A program made the position numbers and the translations under genes. Shown here one piece after another: positions 16,203 to 24,494 of a DNA stretch of 64,000 nt. A model generated the notes under the pieces. The model had not been told where the DNA came from. It worked only from the letters and a program-made list of their open reading frames with translations, and searched no databases. The DNA is from Bog-473 sp963840435 (GTDB lineage: Bacteria; Actinomycetota; Acidimicrobiia; Acidimicrobiales; RAAP-2). The DNA lies in NCBI GenBank assembly GCA_963840435.1, contig CAWIYY010000001.1, positions 159,010-223,009 of the forward strand, in the 5' to 3' direction. Position 1 is the first letter of the stretch. Each line of letters starts with the position of its first letter.

Positions 16203-17762
16203 TCAGCCCCCGAGGGTCATGCCGCCGTCGGCGGCCAGCGTGCCGCGTCGACCCACGCCCTCCTCGGAGCACAACTGGACCAGCGTGTCGAGGTCGGTGA
16301 TGGTGCCCCAGGCCCGGGCGCCGTCCGTCGTCCTGGCGGCCACGATGCCTCGCTCGGGTCGGCCCTCCCGGTCGAAGGTGACCGTGTACGTCTCGACCCG
16401 CACGGAGCCGGTGGCCGCGGCGTCGACGGGGCAGCGCGGCAGCGCGTCGACCTCGGCCTGCACGGTGCGCCAGGCGAACGGGGCGCCGTGGGCCGGCGGA
16501 TCGGTCCCGTAGATGCCAAGGGAGTGCTTGGTGGCGTACCAGCCCAGGCCGCTGACCAGCGCCCGGGCACCGGGTGCGGCCCGCAGGGCCTGGACCGCGC
16601 TGGCGATGCCGTGCGCGGTGTAGTTGTTGCCCGGCCCGCCGCCGAAGGTCAGGCCCCCGGTCAGGGTCAGTGGCCGGGCCGGGTCGTCGACGGCCAGCCC
16701 CAACTCCGACGCCGCCATCTGCACCACGACCGGGAAGCAGGAATAGAGGTCGACGAGGGCGATGTCGTCGACGCCGAGGCCGGCCAGCTCCAGAGCGGCC
16801 GCGCCGGCCAGGCGGATGGCAGGGGAGCGATGGAGTTCGGCCCGCTCGGAAATGAACCAGTGGTCGTTGGCGTCGGCACCGGATTGGGGGAAGACCCAAC
16901 GCTCCTCGGGCACGCCGGCGGACCGCGCCGCCTCGACCGAGCAGACGATGAAGCCTGCACCCTGGTCCACCTGCAGGTTTGCCGTACAGAGCTTGGGGTA
17001 GGGGAACGAGATCATGCGGTTCTCCGGGGTCACCGTGACGATGTCCTCGGCCGAGCGCGGCTGGCGGATCCAGGCGTAGGGGTTGGCGGCCGCGACCCGG
17101 CTGAAGCCGGACCACAGGTCGCCGATGCGCGCCCCGTGCTCGGAGAGGCTCCAACCATTGGCCGCCCGCAGCGCGTTCTCGAAGAGGGGATAGGCGTGCA
17201 CCGGAAGAAGCACGCCCCGGCGCATCTCGAGATCGGTGGCGCCGGGCTTGTCCACCCCGAACATGGTCGGCGCAGGGGTGTCCGCCGGCTGCTCGCTCCA
17301 GCCGAGGCGGGCGCGGGTTCCCGGCCGGCGCGAGAGGGCTCTCGTGTACATGGCCTCAGCACCCGTGACGAGCACGACGTCGAGCTCACCCTTGCTGATG
17401 GCGAGGCAGGCATCGTGCATCAGCGCCTGCGGTGTGTTGCCCCCGACGGCCGAGAGCATGAGCTGCGCCGGCTCGTCCCCCTCCGCGAAGCCGAGGCGCG
17501 CCGCCACCTGGAGCGCCGGGTTGACGGTGTGCCAACCGAGCGGGACGACGACGCGGATGCTGTCCGCCCGCGCCAGCAAGGAGTGCCCGGCCGCCGCCGG
17601 ACCGCCGCTGGCGGCCCCGTCGCAGTCCTCGGCGGCCGCGCGGAGCGCCCTGGCCATGAGTTCGACCGGCTCTGGCCGCTGCTCCGGAGCGAGCCCCGCA
17701 TCGGGCGGCGTGAGCACCTGGCCCACCCCGACGACCACCGGGGTGCGCGGGTCGAGAGCCAT
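16203..17762 (-). CDS. Thiolase-like acetyl-CoA acetyltransferase family protein
   Basis: 519 residues. The thiolase-fold arrangement is visible: PVVVGVGQVLTPPD at the start, a central MLSAVGGNTPQALMHDAC where catalytic thiolases have their nucleophilic Cys, then LVDLYSCFPVVVQMAASELG and a late NNYTAHGIASAVQAL region. The nucleophile position reads V-G-G-N rather than Cys-G, so condensing activity is doubtful, as in SCP2-thiolase-like proteins. The C-terminal 80 residues (VETYTVTFDREGRPERG) resemble the OB-fold extension of that group. Role in CoA-linked degradation is inferred. ATG 17760-17762; divergent from rpiB. Confidence 0.8.
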   Translation of the reverse strand: MALDPRTPVVVGVGQVLTPPDAGLAPEQRPEPVELMARALRAAAEDCDGAASGGPAAAGHSLLARADSIRVVVPLGWHTVNPALQVAARLGFAEGDEPAQLMLSAVGGNTPQALMHDACLAISKGELDVVLVTGAEAMYTRALSRRPGTRARLGWSEQPADTPAPTMFGVDKPGATDLEMRRGVLLPVHAYPLFENALRAANGWSLSEHGARIGDLWSGFSRVAAANPYAWIRQPRSAEDIVTVTPENRMISFPYPKLCTANLQVDQGAGFIVCSVEAARSAGVPEERWVFPQSGADANDHWFISERAELHRSPAIRLAGAAALELAGLGVDDIALVDLYSCFPVVVQMAASELGLAVDDPARPLTLTGGLTFGGGPGNNYTAHGIASAVQALRAAPGARALVSGLGWYATKHSLGIYGTDPPAHGAPFAWRTVQAEVDALPRCPVDAAATGSVRVETYTVTFDREGRPERGIVAARTTDGARAWGTITDLDTLVQLCSEEGVGRRGTLAADGGMTLGG

Positions 17763-17826
17763 GGCCCGGGGAGCGTACCGGGTGCGGCCCCGGGGGGTCC
17801 CTGGGCTGTCGGTAGACTCGGTGCTC

Positions 17827-18303
17827 ATGCGCGTCGCCGTCGGTTCGGACCACGGCGGGTTCAACCTGAAGGAGATCCTGCGGGGCGAACTCGCAGCACA
17901 GGGGCATGACGTCGCTGATCTCGGCACCCACGACGGCGCCGTCTCCGTCGACTACCCCGACTACGGCGCCGTGGTCGGCCGCGCCGTGATCGGAGGCGCC
18001 GCCGAGCTCGGCGTGTGCGTCTGCGGGACCGGCATCGGCATCTCCATGGCGGCCAACAAGGTCCCGGGTGTGCGCGCCGCAGTGGTGCACGACGTGACCA
18101 CGGCGACGCTGGCCAAGCGGCACAACCACGCCAACGTGCTGTGCTTCGGGGCACGCACCACCGGAACGGCCGTCGCCCTGGACGCGTTGCGCGCCTTCCT
18201 CGGAGCTCTCGAAGAGCACGGACGGCACGACGGGCGCATCGCCAAGCTGGACGACCTCGACCGCGAGCTCGTCCACCCGATTCCAGCCGAAGGGACCCTA
18301 TGA
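17827..18303 (+). CDS. rpiB: Ribose-5-phosphate isomerase B
   Basis: Interconverts ribose 5-phosphate and ribulose 5-phosphate. 158 residues. RVAVGSDHGGFNLKE at the start, VCVCGTGIGISMAANK (the active-site Cys is in the CGTG segment) and HNHANVLCFGARTTG are family signatures. ATG 17827 chosen; GTG 17821 is also in frame. The stop overlaps the glyA start by 4 nt. This gene resumes the core actinobacterial order after the accessory block. Confidence 0.96.
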   Translation: MRVAVGSDHGGFNLKEILRGELAAQGHDVADLGTHDGAVSVDYPDYGAVVGRAVIGGAAELGVCVCGTGIGISMAANKVPGVRAAVVHDVTTATLAKRHNHANVLCFGARTTGTAVALDALRAFLGALEEHGRHDGRIAKLDDLDRELVHPIPAEGTL

Positions 18304-19583
18304 GCAGCTACGAGACCGCGCTCTCCGCCGACCCTGAGGTGGCCGACCTCGTCGCGCAGGAGCTGCACCGCCAGCAGACCACCCTCCAGCTGATCGCCTC
18401 GGAGAACTTCACCTCGCCGGCCGTCCTGGCCGCATCGGGCTCGGTCCTGACCAACAAGTACTCCGAGGGCTACCCGGGCCGGCGCTACTACGGCGGGAAC
18501 CGCATCATCGACGAAGTCGAAGACCTGGCCCGCAACCGGGCCACCTCGCTCTTCGGCGCCGAGCACGCCAACGTGCAGCCCCACGCCGGGGCGAACGCCA
18601 ACCTGGCCGCCTACCAGGCCCTGCTCGAGCCCGGGGCCACCATCTTGGCCATGCGCCTCGACCACGGAGGTCACCTGACCCACGGGTCGCCGGCCTCGAT
18701 CGTCTCGAAGTTCTGGCGCTTCGTCTCCTACGGTGTCACGCCCGCGTCGAGCGACGAGAGCGAGCCGGGCGAAGTCATCGACTTCGACCAGGTGGCCCAC
18801 CTGGCCAAGACCGAGAAGCCGGCCCTGATCGTCGCCGGCTCCACCGCCTACGCCCGGGTCATCGACCCGGTGCCGTTCCGGGAGATCGCAGACTCGGTGG
18901 GCGCCTACTTCATGTTCGACGCGGCCCATCCGGCGGGGCTCATCGCCGGTGGCGTGCACCCGAGCCCGGTCGGCGTGGCCGACGTCGTGACCCTCACCAC
19001 GCACAAGACGCTGCGCGGTCCCAGGGGTGGCGCCATCCTGTGCGACGAGGACCTGGCCAAGAAGATCGACAGCTCGGTCTTCCCCGGCCTCCAAGGTGGT
19101 CCGCTCGAGCACGTCATCGCGGCCAAGGCCGTCGCCTTCGCAGAGGCGGCCCAGCCCGAGTTCGCGCAGTACGCGGCAGCGGTGGTCGAGAACGCGACGG
19201 CCCTGGCTTCTGCCCTGGCCACCCAGGGCTTCCGGTTGGTGTCGGGAGGGACCGACAACCACATGCTGCTGGTAGACCTGCGCCCGTTCGACGCCGAGCT
19301 CACCGGCAAGGAGGCCCAGGAGGTGCTCGACCGCGCCGGAATCACGCTGAACCGCAACACGATCCCGGACGACCCGCGCTCGCCGTTCCTCACGTCGGGG
19401 CTGCGTATGGGCACGGCGGCCGAGACCACCGCCGGCATGGGTCCGGACCAGATGGCGGTGATCGCCGAGCTGGTCGCCCGCACGCTGACGGCGCGGACCG
19501 ACGAGGGCGAGATCGCAGCAATACGCCGGGAGGTGGCCGACCTCTGTGCCGCCTTCCAGCCCTATCCCGATCTCGTGGGTTAG
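18300..19583 (+). CDS. glyA: Serine hydroxymethyltransferase
   Basis: PLP enzyme converting serine plus tetrahydrofolate to glycine and methylene-tetrahydrofolate. 427 residues. LIASENFTSPAVLAASGS, NKYSEGYPGRRYYGG and the PLP lysine in TLTTHKTLRGPRGG are all intact. The start ATG overlaps the rpiB stop (ATGA), and wecA follows 3 nt after the stop, so the three are co-translated. Confidence 0.98.
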   Translation: MSSYETALSADPEVADLVAQELHRQQTTLQLIASENFTSPAVLAASGSVLTNKYSEGYPGRRYYGGNRIIDEVEDLARNRATSLFGAEHANVQPHAGANANLAAYQALLEPGATILAMRLDHGGHLTHGSPASIVSKFWRFVSYGVTPASSDESEPGEVIDFDQVAHLAKTEKPALIVAGSTAYARVIDPVPFREIADSVGAYFMFDAAHPAGLIAGGVHPSPVGVADVVTLTTHKTLRGPRGGAILCDEDLAKKIDSSVFPGLQGGPLEHVIAAKAVAFAEAAQPEFAQYAAAVVENATALASALATQGFRLVSGGTDNHMLLVDLRPFDAELTGKEAQEVLDRAGITLNRNTIPDDPRSPFLTSGLRMGTAAETTAGMGPDQMAVIAELVARTLTARTDEGEIAAIRREVADLCAAFQPYPDLVG

Positions 19584-19586
19584 CGC

Positions 19587-20789
19587 ATGCCCGACATCGG
19601 CTGGTACTGCGCCGTCCTGGCCATCGCCGCGGCGGTGACCGCGGCATGCACGGTGCCGGCCAAGCGTTTCGCCTTGAAGGTGGGCTACGTGGCCCACCCG
19701 AGCGATCGAAGCGTGCACAAGAAGCCGATCCCCTATGGCGGCGGTGCCGCCATGTTCCTCGGCTTCCTGGTCGCGGTCCTGGTGGCGGCTGCCCTGCCAC
19801 CGTTTCGCCAGAGCCACATGTTTGCCGACTCGCCCGAGATGCTGGGCGTGGTGCTGGCCGCCGGTGCCATGTTCGCCGTGGGGCTGATCGACGACGTCCG
19901 TGACATGTCGGCGCCCGCCAAGATGGCGGGGCAGGTCCTGGCAGCCAGCATCCTCTACTTCGCCGGCGTGACGATGTACCAGCTCAAGATCCCGCTGGCC
20001 GGCTTCTTCGTCCTCACGCCGGGCATCGTCCCGCTCATCACTGCGCTCTGGGTCATCTGCCTCACCAATGCGGTGAACCTGATCGACGGCCTGGACGGGT
20101 TGGCCGCCGGGGTGGTCGCCATCGCAGGCGGCACCCTCGCAGTCTACGGGCTCCGCCTGATGGAGTTCGGACTGCTGCCGAGCGACAACGTCGGTCCGCT
20201 GGTGGCAACCATCGCCTGCGGGATCTGTCTCGGCTTCCTACCCTTCAACTTCAACCCCGCCCGGATCTTCATGGGCGATGCGGGCGCCCTCTTCCTGGGC
20301 CTGCTCATGGCCGCCTCGACCATGGTCATCAGCGGACGGGTTCCCCCGGACGTGCCCATCTCGGGCGTGACCTACTTCTTCTTCGCGCCGCTGTTCATCC
20401 CGCTGTTCATCCTGGGGGTGCCCCTGGTCGACATGGCCTTCGCCTTCATCCGGCGCACGGCGCGGGGGCAGGGCTTCGACACCCCGGACAAGGAGCACAT
20501 CCACCACCGCCTGCTCCGCCTCGGGCACGGCCCGCGACGGAGCGTCATCATCCTGTGGGCCTGGACGGCGGTGCTCTCGGGCTTCCTCCTCTTCCCCCTC
20601 TTCGTCCACCAGGTGAACGCCATCATCCCGCTGGGGGCGGCCGCCCTCGGGGTGGCCCTCTACACGTTCTTCCACCCCGGGCTGCGGAGAGGCAATGGCG
20701 AGGACGACGACGAGGCCTCCGACCAGGGGATTCCTGCGTCCTTGGACGGGGCTGAGCGGGAAAACGAGGTCGTACGGTTTCCTTCGTGA
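19587..20789 (+). CDS. wecA: Polyprenyl-phosphate sugar-1-phosphate transferase (WecA/TagO/MraY family)
   Basis: Integral membrane enzyme that starts a lipid-linked glycan by moving a sugar-1-phosphate, probably GlcNAc-1-P, onto decaprenyl or undecaprenyl phosphate. 400 residues and about 10-11 membrane segments. Signature loops are HKKPIPYGGGAAMF, GLIDDVRDMSAPAK, NAVNLIDGLDGLAAG, FNFNPARIFMGDAGALFLG and DKEHIHHRLLRLGHG. In Actinobacteria this gene precedes the atp operon and primes arabinogalactan-like or other wall polymers. The C-terminal 45 residues are charged and cytoplasmic. Confidence 0.92.
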   Translation: MPDIGWYCAVLAIAAAVTAACTVPAKRFALKVGYVAHPSDRSVHKKPIPYGGGAAMFLGFLVAVLVAAALPPFRQSHMFADSPEMLGVVLAAGAMFAVGLIDDVRDMSAPAKMAGQVLAASILYFAGVTMYQLKIPLAGFFVLTPGIVPLITALWVICLTNAVNLIDGLDGLAAGVVAIAGGTLAVYGLRLMEFGLLPSDNVGPLVATIACGICLGFLPFNFNPARIFMGDAGALFLGLLMAASTMVISGRVPPDVPISGVTYFFFAPLFIPLFILGVPLVDMAFAFIRRTARGQGFDTPDKEHIHHRLLRLGHGPRRSVIILWAWTAVLSGFLLFPLFVHQVNAIIPLGAAALGVALYTFFHPGLRRGNGEDDDEASDQGIPASLDGAERENEVVRFPS

Positions 20790-20970
20790 CCGTTTGGACG
20801 CGATCTGGGCCGGGATGCGATGATTACCGCTGTGTACCCCGTCCACCTCGCCTCCCTCCGTGCTGCCACCGCGGCTTCACGGACGTTGGACTTCGGCGCG
20901 CCACGTACCGCGTAAAGGGGCGACAGTCGCATGCGTGGTCTAGTGAGCTTCGACAAGCGCGCCCACTCGG

Positions 20971-21234
20971 GTGAGCGAGGAGGACGTCCCGAATCCGGGG
21001 CATCCGCCAGAGCAACCGGGGGAACCGTCGGAGAATCCGGCTCGCATCCCCAGCTTGGGCGACTTCTTCTGGGTGGGCACGGCCTGCGCACTCAGTGTGG
21101 TCATCGCGGGAGCGGCCGGGTACCTGTTGGACTCGTGGCTCGGGACAACCCCGTGGCTCACCTTTGCCGGGCTGGCCTTCGGGATCGTGTCAGCGGTCAT
21201 GATCGGGTTCAAGGCCTTCGGCCGGTACATCTGA
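20971..21234 (+). CDS. AtpZ/AtpI-like small membrane protein
   Basis: 87 residues. A Pro/Glu-rich N-terminus is followed by two membrane helices (FFWVGTACALSVVIAGAAGYLLDSW-like and WLTFAGLAFGIVSAVMIGF-like) joined by a short GTTP turn, the pattern of AtpZ/AtpI-type proteins encoded first in atp operons. These are thought to help c-ring assembly or Mg2+ supply. GTG 20971 is assumed; no good ribosome site is seen. The 181 nt upstream contain no convincing promoter. Confidence 0.65.
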   Translation: MSEEDVPNPGHPPEQPGEPSENPARIPSLGDFFWVGTACALSVVIAGAAGYLLDSWLGTTPWLTFAGLAFGIVSAVMIGFKAFGRYI

Positions 21235-21283
21235 GGCCCCGCCAACCTCGGCGCCTCCGGTCAGTGCGCGGGAGCGTGTCCTC

Positions 21284-21757
21284 ATGATGTCGATGTTCGA
21301 AAACTTCTCACTGCCGGACCTGGCCCGGGTGTCGAGGCGCACCATGCTGAGTGCGCTCATCATCGGGGTCGTGGGCTTGGTGGTCTGCGTGCTGCTGCGT
21401 GCTCCGCTGACCGGCCTCGGGCTCGGCATCGGCCTCGGCCTCGGGATCTTCAATTTCCGCCTCATCCAGCGCTCCGTGGTGAAGGTCGGGTTGAGCGAGG
21501 ACGAGAACCGCCGCCGCCCGCTGGCCACCAACACGATGGTCCGTCTCGGCATCATCACGGTGATCGCCTTGGGGTTGCTCTTCTTGTCGTTCGACCTCGG
21601 GCTGGGCGTGATGGCCGGCCTCGCGCTCTTCCAACTCGTGCTGCTCGGCAACGTGGCGCGGTCGATGTTCAAGATGGGTCACGGCGGCGTGGGCGGCATG
21701 CTCGACGCGGCCGCCGTCTCCTTCACGCTGCAGGACGACGATGACGGGGCGGCATGA
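21284..21757 (+). CDS. atpI: ATP synthase subunit I-like membrane protein
   Basis: 157 residues with four predicted membrane helices (MLSALIIGVVGLVVCVLL, GLGLGIGLGLGIFNF, LGIITVIALGLLFLSF, LGLGVMAGLALFQLVLL). Size, topology and position directly before atpB match the subunit I family, an assembly factor not part of the mature complex. Sequence identity to named members cannot be checked here. The stop overlaps the atpB start by 4 nt (ATGA). Confidence 0.75.
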   Translation: MMSMFENFSLPDLARVSRRTMLSALIIGVVGLVVCVLLRAPLTGLGLGIGLGLGIFNFRLIQRSVVKVGLSEDENRRRPLATNTMVRLGIITVIALGLLFLSFDLGLGVMAGLALFQLVLLGNVARSMFKMGHGGVGGMLDAAAVSFTLQDDDDGAA

Positions 21758-22650
21758 GCGTGTTCGGCGGCAGCCCGCACACCTTCATCCTGGCGTCGAC
21801 CAGCATCACGGTCGGTGACCACGTCACGAAGAAGGTCGGCCCGTTCACGCTCAATATGGACACGGTCTGGGCCACCGCGGCGGCGGTGGTCGTGTGCTGC
21901 CTCATCGCCTTCGCGCTCCGTCGTCAGGCGACCAGCGGCCCCCCGGGGAGGCTGCAGGCGGCCTGGGAGATGGGCATCGGCGCTCTGACCAAGCAGGTCG
22001 AAGGCACCATCGGCCCCGCCGGCGCTTCGGTGATACCTCTGGCCGCCACTCTCTTCCTCTTCATCTTCGTGGCCAACAGCTTCACAGTGCTCGGTCTGGG
22101 TGCGCATTTCGATTTTCTGGCGCCGCCGAATGCGGACATCAATCTCCCCCTGGCCATGGCGCTCTACGTGATCGTCCGGGTGCACATCTCTTCGGTCCGG
22201 GCGAGAGGGTGGGGCGGGTACCTCAAGCACTACGCCATGCAGCCGTTCCCGGTCTACCTCGTCCCCTTCAACATCTTCATCAACCTGGTGGAGGAGATCG
22301 CCAAGCCGATCACCCTGGCCCTTCGATTGTTCGGCAACCTCTTGTCGGGCACCCTGATGCTGTCGCTGATCGCCTACCTGGGCGTCTGGAAGATCGGCGC
22401 CATCCCGGTGGGCAATGTCCTCGTGCTGGTCCTCAACCCGGCCTGGAAGCTCTTCGACCTCGGTATCGGCGCCATTCAGGCGTTCATCTTCGCTCTCTTG
22501 ACGATCCTGTACTTCGACGTGGCCATGCAGACGGACCACGGCGACGAAAAGGAGCAGACGCACTACGGGATGAACTTCGCCGAAGAGACGCCATCCATTG
22601 CATTCGCCACACAAGATCAGACCTCAACACTCGCCACACAAGATCACTAG
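21754..22650 (+). CDS. atpB: ATP synthase Fo subunit a
   Basis: Proton-channel subunit, 298 residues with about 6 helices. The essential stator Arg is R191 in TLALRLFGNLLSG. PLAATLFLFIFVANSFTVLG and PFNIFINLVEEIAKP are typical. A 40-residue-longer C-terminal tail after the last helix ends in two copies of ATQD encoded by a 16-bp direct repeat. Third gene of the atp operon. Confidence 0.96.
   Translation: MSVFGGSPHTFILASTSITVGDHVTKKVGPFTLNMDTVWATAAAVVVCCLIAFALRRQATSGPPGRLQAAWEMGIGALTKQVEGTIGPAGASVIPLAATLFLFIFVANSFTVLGLGAHFDFLAPPNADINLPLAMALYVIVRVHISSVRARGWGGYLKHYAMQPFPVYLVPFNIFINLVEEIAKPITLALRLFGNLLSGTLMLSLIAYLGVWKIGAIPVGNVLVLVLNPAWKLFDLGIGAIQAFIFALLTILYFDVAMQTDHGDEKEQTHYGMNFAEETPSIAFATQDQTSTLATQDH
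22604..22646 (+). repeat. 16-bp direct repeat in the atpB 3' end
   Basis: TCGCCACACAAGATCA occurs at 22604-22619 and again at 22631-22646 (27-bp period). It encodes the terminal ATQD...ATQDH residues beyond the last helix, suggesting a recent small duplication that lengthened the tail. Confidence 0.85.
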
Positions 22651-22676
22651 ACACGTCAACAAAGGAGAGCAGTTAC

Positions 22677-22937
22677 ATGGCAGACACAACGGCACAGGCC
22701 ATTCAGTTGGCCGGAGCCATGGTCGGCGGCGGCCTGGCCCTCGGTGGAGGTGCCATCGGAGCAGCGGTCGGTGACGGCCTGGCCGGTAGCGCGACCATCA
22801 ACGGCGTCGCTCGCCAACCCGAAGCGCAGGGACGCCTGTTCACCATCATGTTCTTGACGGTGGGTCTGGTCGAAGCCATGTACTTCATCAACCTGGCCTT
22901 CACCGCACTCTTCATCTTCTCGCTCTACAAGAAGTAG
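22677..22937 (+). CDS. atpE: ATP synthase Fo subunit c
   Basis: Rotor-ring protein, 86 residues, two helices with a polar loop ARQP (about 45-48). The ion-binding carboxylate is E66 in TVGLVEAMYFIN. The N-terminal helix is Gly-rich (MVGGGLALGGGAIGAAVGDG). The residue after Glu is Ala rather than Ser/Thr, favouring H+ over Na+ as coupling ion. AAAGGAG precedes the ATG. Confidence 0.96.
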   Translation: MADTTAQAIQLAGAMVGGGLALGGGAIGAAVGDGLAGSATINGVARQPEAQGRLFTIMFLTVGLVEAMYFINLAFTALFIFSLYKK

Positions 22938-23013
22938 GGCCGGGGGATGGAGCCCTGCGCCGCCTCGCGGCGACCGGGCGCGAGACAGAACTCACGTACA
23001 GACTGAGACCAAA

Positions 23014-23553
23014 ATGCTTGCAGACAGCAACTTCCTCATCCCGAACGCGACCCTCATCGTCGAGCTCGTCGCCTTCCTCATCGTCCTTGCGGTCATCGGC
23101 AAGTACGCCCTGCCTCCGCTCAAGAAGGTTCTGGACGACAGGGCCGAGCTGATCAGGCAGGAGCTCGCAGCGGCCGACGAGGCGAAGTCCGACGCCCACG
23201 CCGCTGACGAGGAGCGGCGAGCAGCCCTCGAGGCGGCGCGCCTTCAGGCCCGCGAGATCGTGGCCCAGGCCAACCGCACGGCCGAGATGGTGAACTCCGA
23301 CGCCCACACCAACGCGCAGGCCGAATACGACCGGATCGTGAACAGCGCAGCCACCGAGGTGGCCCTGGCCCGCCAGCGTGCCGTGGAGGAAGCAGCCGAG
23401 CGGATGGGCGAGCTCGTGCTCGAGGTCGTGGAGCGGATCATCGGGCGAGAGGTCAACACGGAGGCACACCGTGACCTCATCGACGAGGCCGTGGCGGCGC
23501 TGCGGGCCGACGCCGAGGGAACCGCGTCGAGCGGCGCCGGGGCGCGCCAGTGA
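23014..23553 (+). CDS. atpF: ATP synthase Fo subunit b
   Basis: Peripheral-stalk subunit, 179 residues: one N-terminal membrane helix (about 10-30, TLIVELVAFLIVLAVIGKYA) followed by a long charged coiled coil rich in Ala/Glu/Arg. Here b and delta are separate genes, unlike the fused b-delta of mycobacteria. The stop overlaps the atpH GTG (GTGA). Confidence 0.95.
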   Translation: MLADSNFLIPNATLIVELVAFLIVLAVIGKYALPPLKKVLDDRAELIRQELAAADEAKSDAHAADEERRAALEAARLQAREIVAQANRTAEMVNSDAHTNAQAEYDRIVNSAATEVALARQRAVEEAAERMGELVLEVVERIIGREVNTEAHRDLIDEAVAALRADAEGTASSGAGARQ

Positions 23554-24494
23554 ACCCGAAGCTTCAGGGATACGCCAGCGCGGTGTTCGAAACGGTGGCC
23601 CCTGGAGAGCGTGCGAGTTTTGCCGACGAGCTCCGGAGTATCGAGCGCCTCGTCGTCACGACGCCCGCCCTGCGTTCCGCGCTCACCGATACTGCGGTGT
23701 CCGGCGCCGCCCGCCAGTCGATCATGCGTGAGATCCTCGAGGGCAAGGTTTCCGAGCCGGCCCGGCGGGTGTCGGGATTCGCGGTCGGGGCCGTGCCGGC
23801 GCCCGACGTGGTCAGCGCCCTGGACTGGGTGTCGCTGCGGGCCTCCCGGCTGGCCGAGGGCGTCTCGGAACCGGAGCTCGCGCTGAGCCTGCTGCAGGCG
23901 CGCCAACGTGTCGGCGGCTACGCCCAGGCCACCTTCGAGCTCATGTCGACAGCCGAGCTCGAGAACATGGAGGACGAGCTGTTCCGATTCGCCCGCATCG
24001 TCCAGTCGGCGCCGGCACTGCGCCGGGCGCTGGTCGATCGAGAGCTCAGCGTGGAGGAGCGCCAGGGTGTGGTCTCCCGGTTGCTCCAGGGCAAGGTGCA
24101 GGAGCGCACCCTCTCCCTGGTTCGCTACGTGATCGCAGGCGGCCGGGCCCGAGACGTCGTGGGCACGCTGGACTGGCTGGTCGAGCAGACGGCGGCCGCA
24201 CGAGGCTGGCGCATTGCCCGGGTGCGGGCCGCCGCCCCCGTCGAGGATGCGCAACGGACCGGTCTCTCTGAGACGCTGGCCGCGCTGGCGGGTTCGCCCG
24301 TCGAGCTGCAGGTCGTCATCGACGCCAGTCTTCTCAGCGGCGCGGTCATCGAAATCGGCGATCTGCAAGTGGATGCCACGGCGCGCGGTCGGCTGAACGC
24401 CCTGCGCGAGCACTTGGTACCGGGTGGATGGGACGAGAAGCTCTCCGGCGGTTCGGACCGGCCCCGGGGAACAACAACAGAGGGAGCAGTGTGA
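23550..24494 (+). CDS. atpH: ATP synthase subunit delta with duplicated N-terminal domain
   Basis: Connects the peripheral stalk to the top of F1. 314 residues versus about 180 in most bacteria. The extra length is an internal duplication: about 1-105 (GYASAVFE...TPALRSALTD...ILEGKV...ALDWVSLRASRLAEG) aligns with about 125-225 (GYAQATFE...APALRRALVD...LLQGKV...TLDWLVEQTAAARGW). The normal C-terminal domain follows (VRAAAPVEDAQRTGL, LLSGAVIEIGDLQVD). Both repeats keep the same order of helices. The GTG start overlaps the atpF stop. Confidence 0.92.
   Translation: MNPKLQGYASAVFETVAPGERASFADELRSIERLVVTTPALRSALTDTAVSGAARQSIMREILEGKVSEPARRVSGFAVGAVPAPDVVSALDWVSLRASRLAEGVSEPELALSLLQARQRVGGYAQATFELMSTAELENMEDELFRFARIVQSAPALRRALVDRELSVEERQGVVSRLLQGKVQERTLSLVRYVIAGGRARDVVGTLDWLVEQTAAARGWRIARVRAAAPVEDAQRTGLSETLAALAGSPVELQVVIDASLLSGAVIEIGDLQVDATARGRLNALREHLVPGGWDEKLSGGSDRPRGTTTEGAV

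Noticed and set aside
20790..20970. Promoter for the atp operon
   Set aside because: TTGGAC occurs at 20794 and 20886 but without a -10 at acceptable spacing.
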